From assembly GCF_003063625.1 (NCBI RefSeq), contig NZ_CP026604.1, forward strand, positions 2,542,001-2,606,000: a stretch of 64,000 nucleotides of DNA. The letters are read 5' to 3'. The stretch is from Saccharobesus litoralis. GTDB lineage: Bacteria > Pseudomonadota > Gammaproteobacteria > Enterobacterales > Alteromonadaceae. Positions 1-9,526 of this stretch are shown here, piece by piece. A program made the translations under genes and the position numbers. The notes beneath the pieces are model-generated. The model did not search any database, was not told where the DNA came from, and worked only from the letters and a program-made list of their open reading frames with translations. Numbering within the stretch: position 1 is the first letter of the stretch; every line of letters begins with the position of its first letter.

Positions 1-931
1 GAAATAAAGCGTGGTTCATCGCTTCTTCTGGGTTTGCATAGTATTGAGTTTCGAGTAAAACCCAAAAACAGCCTAGGGTTAATATTAACTGAATACCAAT
101 AAAAACTTTAAACTCAGGGTCGCGAATGTAGCCCATAATGGAGCGCCCGCGCACGGCTGCATAATGTAATGCGAAATTAATACCGGCGATGATCAAAAAG
201 ACGACACAAATAATATTAATAACAGGACTATTGAAATAGCCCATACTCGCATCATGGGTTGAAAAGCCGCCAATGGCGATTGTCGAGAAAGCGTGACAGA
301 TAGCGTCGAATAAACTCATGCCAGCAAGCCAATAAGCTGCCGCGCAGACCGTGGTTAGCGTTAAATAAATCATCCATAAATGTTTGGCAGTGTCAGCAAT
401 GCGAGGGGTCATTTTGGAATCTTTAACAGGGCCAGGTGTTTCAGCTCGATAAAGCTGCATGCCCCCGATACCTAGCATAGGTAGAATGGCTACGGCTAGT
501 ACGATGATCCCCATGCCCCCCAGCCATTGCAGTTGTTGGCGGTAAAACAAAACGGCTTTGGGCAAATAGTCTATCCCCGTAATCACGGTTGCCCCTGTGG
601 TCGTTAAGCCAGAAAAACTCTCAAATATGGCATCAGCTAAATTCATATCCGGAGATTCAAGTAGCATAAAGGGCAAACTACCAAATGCACCCAGTACCAC
701 CCAGAACGCGACGACAATCAAGAATCCCTCGCGCGCTTTTAAATCGGCTTTGTGGTGCCGATGCGGGTACCACATAAATAGACCCGCGAAAATACTGAAA
801 ACGAAGGCTAATACAAAAGCTAAACCACCGCCGTCTTTATAAATAAGGGAAACAAGCGCTGGTGGGATCATGGTTGAACTAAATAAAGCCACCAAAAGGC
901 CGAGGATACGGATTATAGAGCGGTATTTCAT
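1..931 (-). CDS. trkH: TrkH potassium uptake channel subunit (3' end outside window)
   Basis: Inner-membrane K+ translocating subunit of the Trk system, which works with the NAD-binding TrkA subunit. The first 310 residues are readable on the minus strand, starting from the ATG at 931; the C-terminal third lies beyond base 1. Hydrophobic segments are at about 6-30, 37-55, 68-90 and 135-160. The first selectivity-filter loop reads [13 protein letters not shown] (about 107-119) and the second reads [12 protein letters not shown] (about 214-225), both typical of TrkH/KtrB channels. It is the last visible gene of a pepQ-yigZ-trkH string, the same order as in E. coli, with 25 bp separating it from yigZ. 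Identification is firm. Confidence 0.95.
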   Translation of the reverse strand, partial: MKYRSIIRILGLLVALFSSTMIPPALVSLIYKDGGGLAFVLAFVFSIFAGLFMWYPHRHHKADLKAREGFLIVVAFWVVLGAFGSLPFMLLESPDMNLADAIFESFSGLTTTGATVITGIDYLPKAVLFYRQQLQWLGGMGIIVLAVAILPMLGIGGMQLYRAETPGPVKDSKMTPRIADTAKHLWMIYLTLTTVCAAAYWLAGMSLFDAICHAFSTIAIGGFSTHDASMGYFNSPVINIICVVFLIIAGINFALHYAAVRGRSIMGYIRDPEFKVFIGIQLILTLGCFWVLLETQYYANPEEAMNHALF

Positions 932-956
932 TGGCTAACGCTTTGAGTTATTTTTG

Positions 957-1562
957 TTATGATTTAAGAGCCTTTAACGATAATTGCATATCGCGCAGAC
1001 GAGTATTTAAATTTTCGCTATTCGTGACACTAAGCGCAAGCTGTAATTGCACTGATTGCGTATATTCTGCATTAACTATCTCGCCATCTTCTTGGGCCAG
1101 CCAATATTGAATTTGCTCCCATTGGCTATAACTGCAATCGAGAGTGAATATTTGTTTCTCTACTTTCAGTTGGGTTTGTAAAACCTCAAGCGCTTGTTTT
1201 ACCCCGCCACCATAGGCTTTAACCAAGCCGCCTGTGCCTAATTTTATACCGCCAGAATAGCGCACAACAACAGCTAGTACATGACCTAACCCTGAACCTT
1301 GCAGTACCGCTAACATGGGTTTGCCGGCTGTGCCACTGGGCTCGCCGTCGTCAGAAAATCCATATTGATTGGAGTCATGTGGGGCTCCAGCGACAAAAGC
1401 GGAGCAATGATGTCTGGCATCTTTAAACTCTTGCTTAATCTCGGCAATAATTTGTTTGGCTTGCTGGCTATTTTGTACAGGAATGAGTCGTGTGATAAAT
1501 CGACTTTTTTTAATGGTTTCTTCTACTTCACACGTTGCTGCAGGGACTAAGTATTGACTCAT
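957..1562 (-). CDS. yigZ: YigZ/IMPACT family protein
   Basis: A 201-residue protein of the UPF0029/IMPACT family, the usual length for YigZ. The family signature is seen in GEPSGTAGKPML (about 75-86) and in the glycine-rich VVRYSGGIKLGTGGLVKAYG stretch just after it. The N-terminal domain has a ribosomal-protein-S5-like fold. Members are implicated in translation control, but the bacterial function is not established. It lies between pepQ and trkH as in E. coli, but here a 225-bp inverted-end repeat occupies the pepQ-yigZ gap, so cotranscription would have to cross that element. Confidence 0.93.
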   Translation of the reverse strand: MSQYLVPAATCEVEETIKKSRFITRLIPVQNSQQAKQIIAEIKQEFKDARHHCSAFVAGAPHDSNQYGFSDDGEPSGTAGKPMLAVLQGSGLGHVLAVVVRYSGGIKLGTGGLVKAYGGGVKQALEVLQTQLKVEKQIFTLDCSYSQWEQIQYWLAQEDGEIVNAEYTQSVQLQLALSVTNSENLNTRLRDMQLSLKALKS

Positions 1563-1606
1563 GTAAATTGATAAACAAATACGGCAAGCGCTTAGTTTAA
1601 CAAAAT

Positions 1607-1831
1607 TATAGTCTTCTCGCTCAGGTCTTATGGTTCATTGTCAGCGCTTACTCTCGACTTTGGCTCCTGCGTCGTCCTACTACCTAAATCCCTTTAGGCA
1701 GCCCCAATCACATAGTAGAGCATATGCTCATGGGGTCTCAAAGCTTGACAGCTTTGCTTACATGGATGTAAGTACTTAGGTTTCGTCTGGAACTAGAAAC
1801 CTGCCCCTAAAACCTGATCGCTTTGACTATA
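1607..1831. repeat. 225-bp MITE-like element, copy 1 (full length)
   Basis: Begins TATAGTCTTCTCGCTCAGGT and ends with an imperfect inverted version (ATCGCTTTGACTATA). If the outer TA pairs are target duplications, the element itself runs from TAGTC to GACTA. Inside are a 12-bp palindrome GAGCATATGCTC within a CCCCA...TGGGG stem, and short hairpins around CCTAAATCCCTTTAGG and AGGTTTCG...CGAGAAACCT-like arms. It is nearly identical to 20387-20611, and shorter relatives lie at 13019-13147 and 60314-60438. It has no coding capacity. It sits in the pepQ-yigZ gap, 3 bp from the pepQ stop. Confidence 0.85.
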
Positions 1832-1834
1832 TAT

Positions 1835-3160
1835 TTAAGCAAGCCCCGCTTGTCGGGTGAGATTGATAGTGCTGGTTGTTTGTACTAACACATTATCTTC
1901 AATGCGGATGCCACCAAAAGGGATAAAGTTGTCTACGCGATCCCAATTAATGTATTTGCCCTGATCTGATTGCTTTAGTTTATTAAGCAGGCTTTCAATA
2001 AAATACAAGCCAGGTTCAATAGTGACTAACATCTTGTTTTCTAGCTTACGAGTGGTACGCAAGAATGGATGGTCTTGAGGTGCTGGCATGTGCGTACCGC
2101 GGTCGTCAGCCATAAAGCCACCGACATCATGTACTTGTAATCCTAAGTGATGCCCCAAGCCGTGCGGAAAAAAGCTATTGGTGATCCCTTGTTGCAAGCT
2201 ATCTTTGGCTGAAAGGGTAACAATATCTAATTCGACCAGTAATTCGGCTATTTTAACGTGACATTGATGATGTAAATCGCCAAAGCTGAGGTTGGGTTTG
2301 ACTAAGTCAATTAATTGTTGCTGTATAGCGGCTAGGCGATTAATGACCTGTTGGAATTCATTGTTTTTATAGCTATAAGTTCGCGTAATATCCGCGGCGT
2401 AACCATTAAACATGGCTCCAGCGTCAATTAATAAACTCAATGGGGCTGAGGGAGCTAGCCTTTCATGCTGTGTATAGTGCAATGTCGCAGCGTTTTGGTT
2501 AAATGCAATGATATTAGGATAAGGTAAGTCCTGCTCTACCATTTGCCCTGCGGCTAAGTAAGCATAGTGCACATCCAACTCACTTAAGCCATTTAAAAAA
2601 GCCTGCTTAGCGGCTAAATGACATTTTACGGCTTTTTCAGTGGCTAACTTGATGCAAGTGACTTCGTAATCAGATTTATATGCGCGATGATAATGAAAGT
2701 AATTGAGCACAGGTTCAGGGTTGATTTGCTCAAAACCGAGCGCTTTGGCCACTTCGATATGTTCACCTATATAGGCGTAACGGTCGACAATGCGCGGCAG
2801 TAACTTTTCAACCTGATTGGCTTGAGTTAGCACATGGATATCATAAAAATCAGTCCAGTAGTCGTCTTCGAGCGTATCTGTTTTGTGCCAAAAATCATCC
2901 GGTTGGTAGTAAATCAGGGTTGGTTTGTCTGTGCCATTTACGATCAACCAGCAGTTCGCTACATTGACGGGTAACCAAGCTTTAAAGTGAGGATTAGCTT
3001 TGAAAGGGTAATCTTGGTCATCTAGGAAGTAACGCTTGGTTTGTCCTGAATGGATCACTAACCCATCAACTGGCTCAGTTTGCAATATGTGTTGTACGTG
3101 ACTTTGCAATTGTGCGACATGTTGTCGATAAGTCTGGGTTAACTGATCTTGTACCTGCAT
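1835..3160 (-). CDS. pepQ: Xaa-Pro dipeptidase PepQ
   Basis: Cytosolic metallopeptidase of family M24B that splits dipeptides with a C-terminal proline. Relatives also hydrolyse organophosphate-like esters. The metal-ligand motifs are in order: DAGAMFNGYAADITRT (two Asp), PHGLGHHLGLQVHD (His), TIEPGLYF (Glu) and GGIRIEDNV (Glu). From the ATG at 3160 (MQVQDQLTQTY) the protein is 441 residues, matching E. coli PepQ. The frame stays open to an ATG at 3214, which would add 18 residues not expected in the family. Downstream genes yigZ and trkH preserve the enterobacterial order, while the fadBA genes that precede pepQ in E. coli are absent. Confidence 0.95.
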   Translation of the reverse strand: MQVQDQLTQTYRQHVAQLQSHVQHILQTEPVDGLVIHSGQTKRYFLDDQDYPFKANPHFKAWLPVNVANCWLIVNGTDKPTLIYYQPDDFWHKTDTLEDDYWTDFYDIHVLTQANQVEKLLPRIVDRYAYIGEHIEVAKALGFEQINPEPVLNYFHYHRAYKSDYEVTCIKLATEKAVKCHLAAKQAFLNGLSELDVHYAYLAAGQMVEQDLPYPNIIAFNQNAATLHYTQHERLAPSAPLSLLIDAGAMFNGYAADITRTYSYKNNEFQQVINRLAAIQQQLIDLVKPNLSFGDLHHQCHVKIAELLVELDIVTLSAKDSLQQGITNSFFPHGLGHHLGLQVHDVGGFMADDRGTHMPAPQDHPFLRTTRKLENKMLVTIEPGLYFIESLLNKLKQSDQGKYINWDRVDNFIPFGGIRIEDNVLVQTTSTINLTRQAGLA

Positions 3161-3373
3161 AGTAGCGCCTAGGTTACTGTCCTTTATTATCAGTATATAT
3201 CCAATATTTCGCATTTACCCAATCAAAGTGGTTGATGGTCGTATGTCATAAAAAAATCACTGGTTTTGCTACGCTCATGTAATTAGACTGCTGGTAAATG
3301 CCATTAGGTATACTAGTACTCCGACACAAAAGTTAAGACTAGGTATACGACAAAAGATATAAGTAATAGGATT

Positions 3374-3757
3374 ATGTCAGAGAATTTGAAACCGAATGGT
3401 CAGGGACTATCTCGTATCTATCGCGCAACAATCTGTTCAGCGCAAGGTATTCAAGCCGCTTATCAACATGAGGCCGCATTTCGTCAAGAGTTGACCTTAG
3501 CGGTTATATTACTGCCAGTCGCATGGTTTACGTCTGCCACTTTCGGCCAGTTCGTCTTGTTGATTGCCAGCTTACTATTTGTTCTGATTATTGAGTTAGT
3601 CAATTCCGCCGTAGAAGCGGTTGTTGACCGCATTAGTTTAGAACATAGCGAGCTAGCCGGTAGAGCAAAAGACATGGGTTCGGCTGCAGTCACATTGGCA
3701 CTGCTAGTTTGCTTCTTGGTGTGGGCTCAGCATTTCTATCGCTTCTTTTTTGCCTAA
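3374..3757 (+). CDS. dgkA: Diacylglycerol kinase DgkA
   Basis: Small integral membrane enzyme that uses ATP to phosphorylate diacylglycerol released by osmoregulated-glucan or LPS modification, recycling it to phosphatidic acid. It has 127 residues, the standard size, with three hydrophobic helices at about 40-54, 58-76 and 104-124. The family signature ELVNSAVEAVVDR (74-86) contains the catalytic and metal-binding glutamates, and GRAKDMGSAAV (96-106) follows. It stands alone on the plus strand and converges with the SPOUT methylase gene 20 bp beyond its stop. Confidence 0.95.
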   Translation: MSENLKPNGQGLSRIYRATICSAQGIQAAYQHEAAFRQELTLAVILLPVAWFTSATFGQFVLLIASLLFVLIIELVNSAVEAVVDRISLEHSELAGRAKDMGSAAVTLALLVCFLVWAQHFYRFFFA

Positions 3758-3776
3758 ATAGCTAAGGCACTGCGTT

Positions 3777-4313
3777 TTAGCGTTTGATTTTATTGTTATT
3801 GTCGCGACTGGCTTGAATTAAGGCTTGGCTGTAATCCGCTAAGCCTGATTTGGCTAAACGGTCATAAAGTACAACGTTAACTGTTGCGGCTAAGTTCATA
3901 CATCCTGTGGTTGGGATGTAAACCACATCATCAACCCAATCCAACACATCTTTGCCGATTGAACCATCCTCAGGGCCAAAAATGTAAAAAGCATTGTCAG
4001 GGTGTTGATAGTCAATAAGCGGTGTGGCGCCTTCTATTAATTCGACAGCGACTGTTTTAGCACCTAGCGGGATCACATCGTTTAATTCGGGTACACCCAT
4101 TAACGGAATGCGTTGATAAACTTTTTGCGTATCGGTGACAAATTCCCTTGCGATTGCGTAACGTCGCCCAGTATAAAATACTGAGTTAACATGATAGCAA
4201 CCGGCTGCGCGCATGATACTGCCTACGTTTTCAGGGCTTTTCGGGTTGAGTAAACCAATGCAGGAAAATTGATTTATTTTGTTTGGATTTTGCGAGGGAC
4301 TCATTGCCACCAA
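3777..4313 (-). CDS. SpoU/TrmH-family RNA 2'-O-methyltransferase
   Basis: A 178-residue single-domain SPOUT methyltransferase without an added RNA-binding domain. Motif 1 is NPKSPENVGSIMRAAG (about 24-39), motif 2 is FGPEDGSIGKDVL (about 112-124), and motif 3 is CMNLAATVNVVLYD (about 138-151). These form the S-adenosylmethionine-binding deep knot. The target (tRNA or rRNA ribose) cannot be read from the sequence. Its start overlaps the end of the upstream TauE-like gene by 13 bp, so the two are probably translated from one message. Confidence 0.88.
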   Translation of the reverse strand: MVAMSPSQNPNKINQFSCIGLLNPKSPENVGSIMRAAGCYHVNSVFYTGRRYAIAREFVTDTQKVYQRIPLMGVPELNDVIPLGAKTVAVELIEGATPLIDYQHPDNAFYIFGPEDGSIGKDVLDWVDDVVYIPTTGCMNLAATVNVVLYDRLAKSGLADYSQALIQASRDNNNKIKR

Positions 4314-5224
4314 CTTTTAATTAAATCTGGGATGCCTGACGTACTTATGCCGACGATCAGTATCCATAATGCAAAGAAAATTTTAAGACGTCTTGCGGGT
4401 AAGTAAGACACAACTTTTCGACCAGCCACACCACCTAGTAATGCACCAGGACCGGCGAATAATATCACCTGCCAGTAATATTGCGGGTCAATCAACCAAT
4501 GTTGCACAGTACTCGCCCAGACAGTAAAGGCTGAAACTAACACAGCGGTCGCAACGGCAAAAGCGACTTCATAGCGGCGAATAATTAAATAGATAGCCAT
4601 TAATTCACCGACCCCAACCGACAACCAAGCTGTGATCAAGCCACCAAAATAACCAATTAAGGCCAGAGCGATTAAATCGATAAATGGCGCTTTTTCTCTC
4701 GGTTTACCTTGATGCGCCACATAAACAGAGACGAGTATGCCAATGCCTAGCGCGATAGAAAATAAACTAAAGGACTCGTGCAGTGCTGCTGGTGCGTGAA
4801 TATTGGATAAATAAGCCGTCCATAAACCGAGTATCGAGGTTAAGCTTGTCACCATAATTATTGGCCAAAAAGATTGCCAAGTCGCCAGTGGTTGAGTTTC
4901 TTTTTGGTAACTTCTAAACCAGGCGAGTGCGCCCGCTGTCATGCCAAAGCACTGAATCGAAAAGCTGGTTGCAACGGCTTGTATGTCAGTAAAGCCTAAC
5001 TGGTTGAACATTGGAATAAATACTACGCCTCCGCCAGCTCCCGTCGCGTTGGCGAAAAGTGCGCCTAAGATGCCAAGAAAGAAAAAAGAAAAATAGTCGC
5101 TAATAACAGCCAAATTATCGGGAATTGAAGATAGCGTGATGGTCCACAGGATAAAAAACACGGCCAATACATGACTGCGATTTAAACCCAAAGGCATGTG
5201 TTTAATTTTATGAGGTGGTTTCAC
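4301..5224 (-). CDS. TauE/SafE-family sulfite or organosulfonate exporter-like membrane protein
   Basis: A 307-residue polytopic membrane protein of the TauE/SafE (DUF81) family, with about eight hydrophobic segments. The first half carries the typical glycine-rich ATGAGGGVVFIPMF stretch (about 61-74), and the second half has the matching internal repeat near FAGPGALLGGVAGRKV. Relatives export sulfite, sulfoacetate or similar anions, but no sulfur-metabolism gene is adjacent here, so the substrate is unknown. It overlaps the downstream SPOUT methylase gene by 13 bp. Confidence 0.85.
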   Translation of the reverse strand: MKPPHKIKHMPLGLNRSHVLAVFFILWTITLSSIPDNLAVISDYFSFFFLGILGALFANATGAGGGVVFIPMFNQLGFTDIQAVATSFSIQCFGMTAGALAWFRSYQKETQPLATWQSFWPIIMVTSLTSILGLWTAYLSNIHAPAALHESFSLFSIALGIGILVSVYVAHQGKPREKAPFIDLIALALIGYFGGLITAWLSVGVGELMAIYLIIRRYEVAFAVATAVLVSAFTVWASTVQHWLIDPQYYWQVILFAGPGALLGGVAGRKVVSYLPARRLKIFFALWILIVGISTSGIPDLIKSWWQ

Positions 5225-5254
5225 GCGATATTGTTATTGGCTGAAAATGAATGG

Positions 5255-6481
5255 TTAATCGCGCATTTTGTACAGGTTTATTCGGGCAAAATCAATGTTT
5301 TGCAGTACGTCTAAGCTTACTTGATCAATATTATGAGCCTTTAAAAAGCCATTGGCTTGTTCAGGTTCGATCAGTTTGGCTGATAATAATAAACGAAATG
5401 TGGCAAACCCTTGTGCGCGGCGCAATAATAATTGGCGGTCTTCAAAGCCTGATTCACCCTCAAGTGTGGAGACAGCGGGCAAATGTATTAGGTTAAGCGA
5501 GTCAATCGCCAGTGTAGTAAAGCTCGGTGCAAAGTGATAAAGCTTATACAAAAGTTCAGAGCCAGGTTCGTAATTATCTAATACAGATAAACGAAAATCA
5601 TCTTGTAAGGACAAGGCTTTGTTGTATGAAGCTAGTTTGGCGCGTTTGGCTTCGCTGGTATACATATTCAGGAACGCCATATAAGGTAGCGCACTTAGCG
5701 CACTGGTTAAAAATAGGTGGTCGCCGTCCAAGCCAAAATGACGAGCAAGTTTATATGCCGCAATAGAACTGAGTTGCTGAAACTTGATTAGGCGATTCCA
5801 CATATCTTTGGCTAGCCCAGCATGCTGACGATAGTTGTATTCGATTATCAAACGAGGGAATAAACAGCTGGCGTTGGCAACCCCAAGGATATTGATCGCT
5901 GATTTTACATCCGTTGCTTCAGGCGCATTAGTGGCTTGTAAGTCTGACCTAACCATCGAATTATTAGCAATACGAATATAGTCTTGGGTTATCCAACTAC
6001 AGCTTTCAACAATACCTGCAAATTGATTAACCGATAAATGCTCTGCGCCTAGTTCTGAACAAATCACTTTGTAAAAGCCCAAATCTTTATGATTACCAAT
6101 AAATTTGATGGGTTTATCAAGGACTTTTTCTAAATTATTGCCGAGCATTAAATCGACACTACGATAGGCTGCTTCGATTTTTTCTTGTGCTTGACGTTTT
6201 TCAAATTGCCGGCGCTTGATCGCCTCTATTTCAACATCAAGACGTACTCGATTCAGTTCTTCTTGTTCGCTCTCGTCAATAACCGCTTGTTCAGGCGGTT
6301 TGCCATAGGCTAAAAAGCGGGTGAGTAACTCGTCAGCCGGTGATTGTTGAAATTCAGGCTGCTCTAATAATTTCATTGAATAGTTGATATGGGTGCGACG
6401 TACCTTTTTTAAACTTTCGGGTAACGGCTTGCTGGTATCCCCATCAAATGGAATATCTTCTATTAATGACTTGTCACTCAC
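5255..6481 (-). CDS. HDOD-domain protein
   Basis: A 408-residue cytoplasmic protein. The first 130 residues are charged and helical, with a Glu/Arg/Gln-rich probable coiled coil at about 70-110. The rest resembles a divergent HDOD domain, the catalytically inactive HD-related helical domain found in bacterial signalling proteins (for example around SAINILGVANASCLFPRLII and the following helices). No catalytic HD pair is evident. It is followed 12 bp away (upstream on this strand) by a small membrane protein gene, and the two probably form one unit. Two other HDOD proteins occur in this window, at 31972 and 41125. Confidence 0.7.
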   Translation of the reverse strand: MSDKSLIEDIPFDGDTSKPLPESLKKVRRTHINYSMKLLEQPEFQQSPADELLTRFLAYGKPPEQAVIDESEQEELNRVRLDVEIEAIKRRQFEKRQAQEKIEAAYRSVDLMLGNNLEKVLDKPIKFIGNHKDLGFYKVICSELGAEHLSVNQFAGIVESCSWITQDYIRIANNSMVRSDLQATNAPEATDVKSAINILGVANASCLFPRLIIEYNYRQHAGLAKDMWNRLIKFQQLSSIAAYKLARHFGLDGDHLFLTSALSALPYMAFLNMYTSEAKRAKLASYNKALSLQDDFRLSVLDNYEPGSELLYKLYHFAPSFTTLAIDSLNLIHLPAVSTLEGESGFEDRQLLLRRAQGFATFRLLLSAKLIEPEQANGFLKAHNIDQVSLDVLQNIDFARINLYKMRD

Positions 6482-6493
6482 CTTGTAACCTCA

Positions 6494-6874
6494 TTAGTTA
6501 AAACTCAGCACTTGTTGCATACTATTAATTTTAGTGCAAACCTGCTCTTTACTCTTGTCTCTTAGCACAGGATGTAAGTAGCTGTTACCACACCATTCTT
6601 TTTGAAAATCCAGTACAGCCTGACGACTCGTCACCATTTCTTCAAGAAATATTTCTTCCATCTTGTTCATATCAGCAATGCTGTCCAATAACACACTTTT
6701 TAACTGATTGACTGACAAGGTTTTAAACTTGGGGGCGTTGGACTGCGCGGTAGCGATGGCTTCCCCTTTGGCCATTGCGATATAGTTTTCAATTTGTTGG
6801 CGTATATCTGGGTCTTTCCATGCGTAATGCGCTCCGGCTAAGACTACAACCCAAAATAAGAGTTTCTTTAGCAT
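6494..6874 (-). CDS. Small membrane-anchored protein of unknown function
   Basis: A 126-residue protein not assigned to a family. Residues 4-20 (KLLFWVVVLAGAHYAW region) form one N-terminal hydrophobic segment, either a signal anchor or an uncleaved signal. The remainder is soluble and probably periplasmic, mostly helical, with two cysteines (about 94 and 111) that could pair. It lies 12 bp upstream of the HDOD gene in the same direction, so it is probably the first gene of that pair. It is divergent from ccoG with about 110 bp between them. Confidence 0.65.
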   Translation of the reverse strand: MLKKLLFWVVVLAGAHYAWKDPDIRQQIENYIAMAKGEAIATAQSNAPKFKTLSVNQLKSVLLDSIADMNKMEEIFLEEMVTSRQAVLDFQKEWCGNSYLHPVLRDKSKEQVCTKINSMQQVLSFN

Positions 6875-6983
6875 ATTGTTATGTATTCACTGTTTAGTTC
6901 ATGATCTTACGCATGTTTTACACGAATAGACATTCATTATGTGCCTTCCTTCGCGCTATACTATTCTCGTCCCTAGATAAAAA

Positions 6984-8417
6984 TTGAGCCATCTTATCGT
7001 GCAAGACAATGACGTTGTTAAGCCACAAAAAATAAAAATCCACCAGCCTAAACATGCGGGTTCTGAGCGATTGAGCTCTCGCAATCGTATATACGTTCGC
7101 GCCGTTCAAGGTTTATATCAAACGGTTCGGCGCCGCATGGGCATGGTCTTTATGGCTGCGTTTATGTTACTGCCATGGTTACAATACAATGGTCAGCAAG
7201 CCATATTATTTGATCTAGCCGAGCAGAAATTCAACATATTTGCGATATCTCTTTGGCCGCAAGACTTAATGTTGTTGGCTGCACTGTTTATTATTGGCGC
7301 TTTTGCCTTATTTTTTGTCACCACATTTATTGGTCGAGTATGGTGTGGCTATTTGTGTCCACAAACCGTTTGGACCTTTATTTTTATTTGGTTTGAGGAA
7401 AAACTAGAAGGGTCTCGCCATCAACGAATGAAGTTGGACCAAGCGCCATGGAGTGTTAATAAAATCGCGCGCAAAACCGCTAAACACACCTGCTGGATTT
7501 TATTTTCTTTGTATACCTCAATAACCTTTATTGGTTACTTTACGCCTGTAGATGCTCTATTCATCGACTTTTTTACCTTGAGTGCAGGGTGGGCGTTATC
7601 GGGTTGGATATTGTTTTTTACCTTTTGTACCTATGGTAATGCCGGATGGATGCGCGAAATTATGTGTACGCACATGTGCCCCTATGCGCGTTTTCAGTCG
7701 GCTATGTTTGATAAAGATACCTTTACGGTTTCTTATGATGTTGCGCGTGGAGAAAAACGTGGCCCCAGAGGACGCAAACAAAAACCGCAAGATCTGGGGT
7801 TAGGTGATTGCATTGATTGTAACCTATGCGTACAAGTGTGCCCAACAGGCATTGATATTCGCAATGGCTTGCAGTATGAATGTATTAACTGTGGCGCTTG
7901 TATAGATGCTTGTGACGGCGTCATGAGTAAAATGAATTATAAAAAAGGGTTAATTAGCTATACAACAGAACATGAATTAGCTGGCGGCAAAACGCATATT
8001 TTTCGCGGTAAGCTTTTAGGTTACGCCTTGGTTTTAGTAACCATGATGGGCTTGTTTGCTTATGAATTAGCCACGCGGGTGCCAATGGATTTGGATATTA
8101 TTCGAGATAGAGGGCGTTTGTATAAAGAGCTATTTACTGGCGAAATGGAAAATGCCTACACGCTTAAATTACTTAATAAGTCGCAATTAACGGCAACTTT
8201 TAGTGTGACAACGGCTAATCTGCCCAATGCTAAATGGAAGGGAGACAAGCAAATTCAAATCAAAGGCGGAGACGTTGCCGTGCTACCGATTAGTTTGATT
8301 GCCGATCCTTACGATTTAGATCAGCAAATTACCGCCTTTGATTTTGTGGTCACCGCTAACTTTTCTGATGGTGAACGTGTTAGCATGACGCAAGAAAGTC
8401 GATTTGTTAAACGCTAA
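6984..8417 (+). CDS. ccoG: Cytochrome c oxidase accessory protein CcoG (RdxA/FixG)
   Basis: A polytopic ferredoxin-like membrane protein that reduces copper for assembly of cbb3-type cytochrome oxidase. About 477 residues. Hydrophobic segments lie at about 52-66, 90-115, 160-185, 195-215 and 335-355. WCGYLCPQTVW (about 121-131) and two 4Fe-4S clusters, CIDCNLCVQVCPTG and CINCGACIDACDG (about 275-312), are intact, and the C-terminal 120 residues form the Ig-like FixG domain. No ATG begins the frame: translation would start at TTG 6984 or GTG 6999, and neither has a strong ribosome-binding site. No ccoNOPQ or ccoHIS genes lie in the window, so it is detached from the oxidase operon. Confidence 0.92.
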   Translation: MSHLIVQDNDVVKPQKIKIHQPKHAGSERLSSRNRIYVRAVQGLYQTVRRRMGMVFMAAFMLLPWLQYNGQQAILFDLAEQKFNIFAISLWPQDLMLLAALFIIGAFALFFVTTFIGRVWCGYLCPQTVWTFIFIWFEEKLEGSRHQRMKLDQAPWSVNKIARKTAKHTCWILFSLYTSITFIGYFTPVDALFIDFFTLSAGWALSGWILFFTFCTYGNAGWMREIMCTHMCPYARFQSAMFDKDTFTVSYDVARGEKRGPRGRKQKPQDLGLGDCIDCNLCVQVCPTGIDIRNGLQYECINCGACIDACDGVMSKMNYKKGLISYTTEHELAGGKTHIFRGKLLGYALVLVTMMGLFAYELATRVPMDLDIIRDRGRLYKELFTGEMENAYTLKLLNKSQLTATFSVTTANLPNAKWKGDKQIQIKGGDVAVLPISLIADPYDLDQQITAFDFVVTANFSDGERVSMTQESRFVKR

Positions 8418-8457
8418 TCTGCGCGCTTGGGTGTTCAGTTTAGCTTGCGAGGTTTAA

Positions 8458-9474
8458 GTGAATACTCAAGATCCCACCGAATTTGCGTTTGGTTCCTTAT
8501 CACCGGACTTGATTTTAGATGCGATAGAGTCGATTGATTTGCGTGTCGAGTCAGGTTTACTGGCGCTGAATAGTTATGAAAATCGGGTATACCAGTTTAG
8601 AGGCTTAACGTTTGATGCCTTGCGAGAGCAAAAGTATGTGGTTAAGTTTTACCGGCCACTACGCTGGACTGACCAACAAATACAAGAAGAGCATGATTTT
8701 GCTTTTGCACTGCAAGACGCAGAAGTACCGATTATTGCGCCATTGCAATTCAATAACCAGAGTTTACATCACTACCAAGGCCACCGATTTGCTATATACC
8801 CTTGCCGCGGTGGTCGCGCCTTTGAAAATGATAATTTAGATCACCTTGAATGGATGGGGCGTTTTATTGGTCGTATTCATATGGTGGGGCAGGCTTTTGA
8901 CTTTAAGTACCGACCGGAAATTAATAGTCAGGTATATTTGCATACAGCCAAGCAACACATTGTTGATTCGCAGATGATCCCGCCACAATTAGAAACGTCT
9001 TTCTTTACCATTTTAGATATGGTGATAGAAAAAGCACAAGGTCTTTATCAACCTCAAACTAATCGTGCGTTAAGCTTGCACGGTGATTGCCATGCCGGCA
9101 ATATTTTATGGACAGACGATGGTCCGCATTTTGTCGATTTAGATGACGCGCGAACCGGGCCCGCAGTTCAAGATTTATGGATGATGCTGTCGGGTGACCG
9201 CCAACAGCAAGAATTACAATTGGATACCATGATTGGCGGCTATGAAGAGTTTTGTGACTTTGATGTCAGTGAACTCAAACTGATTGAACCGCTGAGAGCT
9301 TTACGCATGGTGCATTACATGGGGTGGATCGCCAATCGTTGGCAAGACCCAGCTTTTCCGCGTAATTTTGCTTGGTTTCAAGAGGCAAAATACTGGGAAC
9401 AGCAAATACTCGCGTTAAAAGAACAATACGCTGAGTTAAACGAAAAACCAATCCGCTTGCTGTCAGGCATGTAA
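8458..9474 (+). CDS. srkA: Stress response Ser/Thr kinase SrkA (YihE/RdoA)
   Basis: A 338-residue kinase of the aminoglycoside-phosphotransferase/choline-kinase fold. In E. coli, SrkA counters stress-induced programmed death and is transcribed with dsbA. The catalytic loop is LHGDCHAGNILW (about 203-214), with the Asp and Asn of the kinase core, and the metal-binding FVDLDDARTGPAVQDLW follows. It begins with GTG, preceded by a GAGG ribosome-binding site (gcgaggtttaa). dsbA follows after 52 bp, reproducing the enterobacterial order, and the two are likely cotranscribed. Confidence 0.93.
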   Translation: MNTQDPTEFAFGSLSPDLILDAIESIDLRVESGLLALNSYENRVYQFRGLTFDALREQKYVVKFYRPLRWTDQQIQEEHDFAFALQDAEVPIIAPLQFNNQSLHHYQGHRFAIYPCRGGRAFENDNLDHLEWMGRFIGRIHMVGQAFDFKYRPEINSQVYLHTAKQHIVDSQMIPPQLETSFFTILDMVIEKAQGLYQPQTNRALSLHGDCHAGNILWTDDGPHFVDLDDARTGPAVQDLWMMLSGDRQQQELQLDTMIGGYEEFCDFDVSELKLIEPLRALRMVHYMGWIANRWQDPAFPRNFAWFQEAKYWEQQILALKEQYAELNEKPIRLLSGM

Positions 9475-9526
9475 TTAATTACTCTAGGCATATAACAAGC
9501 TAAATGCTTATAACACAGGATATAAA